Shown here: positions 13,289 to 13,388 of the stretch, in pieces | How the letters are laid out: each line of letters begins with the position of its first letter | Position numbering within the stretch: the stretch's first letter is position 1 | Assembly: GCA_934718155.1 (NCBI GenBank) | Contig: CAKUZF010000055.1 | Coordinates: 1-13,388 of the forward strand | DNA: 13,388 nucleotides | Direction of reading: 5' to 3' | DNA from: an uncultured Parabacteroides sp. | Lineage (GTDB): Bacteria; Bacteroidota; Bacteroidia; Bacteroidales; Tannerellaceae | Made by a program: the position numbers and the translations under genes | Notes under the pieces: model-generated | What the model saw: only the letters and a program-made list of their open reading frames with translations | Told to the model about the DNA's origin: nothing | The model's database searches: none

Positions 13289-13388
13289 TATGGAGTTTTT
13301 TTTTTTTACATATGCGTATATACAATACTTCGGTAAGAATTAGGCCAACCTAAGCGGCTTTTGCCGTAAAAAAGATGAGTTCTTTGAA
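13289..13388. other. Downstream region with T12 run and two small hairpins
   Basis: After the ATPase stop comes a run of twelve T (13296-13307) with no stem before it, then AT-rich DNA, then two small inverted repeats: TTAGG/CCTAA (13340-13344 and 13349-13353) and CGGC/GCCG (13356-13359 and 13364-13367) around TTTT. The composition falls sharply compared with the gene. No CDS is supported before the window ends. Confidence 0.45.

Noticed and set aside
1..13388. tRNA, rRNA and CRISPR array search by eye
   Set aside because: No cloverleaf with a conserved T-loop, no rRNA signature and no regularly spaced repeat was found on either strand.

Overview
The window looks like a GC-rich chromosome segment from the order Bacteroidales, plausibly a Tannerella-like member of the Tannerellaceae. 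Three things point there: a GH92 lipoprotein alpha-mannosidase and SusC-phylum-style TonB receptor biology; promoters of the Bacteroidetes type (TTTG, about 19-21 nt, TAnnTTTG); and a C-terminal fragment of the Rpn/PDDEXK putative transposase family that is common in Parabacteroides and Tannerella. The assignment to family is inference; no rRNA or other marker gene is present.

Left part (1-5460). On the minus strand lie tatA and tatC (minimal Tat protein export, no tatB visible), then a secreted GH92 alpha-mannosidase and rhamnulose-1-phosphate aldolase (rhaD). The tatAC unit is separated from the mannosidase by a long inverted repeat that could act as a terminator. Divergent from tatA, on the plus strand, is fabD (malonyl-CoA:ACP transacylase), which ends at a strong bidirectional terminator.

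Middle part (5455-9780). A two-gene minus-strand operon encodes a TonB-dependent receptor of the siderophore-receptor type and a four-helix PepSY membrane protein. It is preceded by a clear cobalamin riboswitch with a Bacteroidetes -7 box just upstream. The unit is therefore expected to be switched off by cobalamin, and it moves a corrinoid, or a metal chelate under B12 control, across the outer membrane, with the PepSY protein as inner-membrane partner.

Right part (9780-13388). This looks like accessory DNA. A near-perfect Bacteroidetes promoter drives a 57-aa unknown gene and then a 310-aa unknown gene in the same reading frame, separated by one TAA and a perfect hairpin. Facing them is a decayed Rpn-family nuclease/transposase gene that keeps its promoter. 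Divergent from that remnant, a RepA/AAA_25-like ATPase with a C-terminal winged-helix region has its own promoter and a long structured leader. The DNA between the two divergent promoters holds a strong hairpin and a perfect 8-bp palindrome. The ATPase is of the type found in replication or mobilisation modules of Bacteroidetes mobile elements, so this end is probably part of an integrated element that continues past the window.
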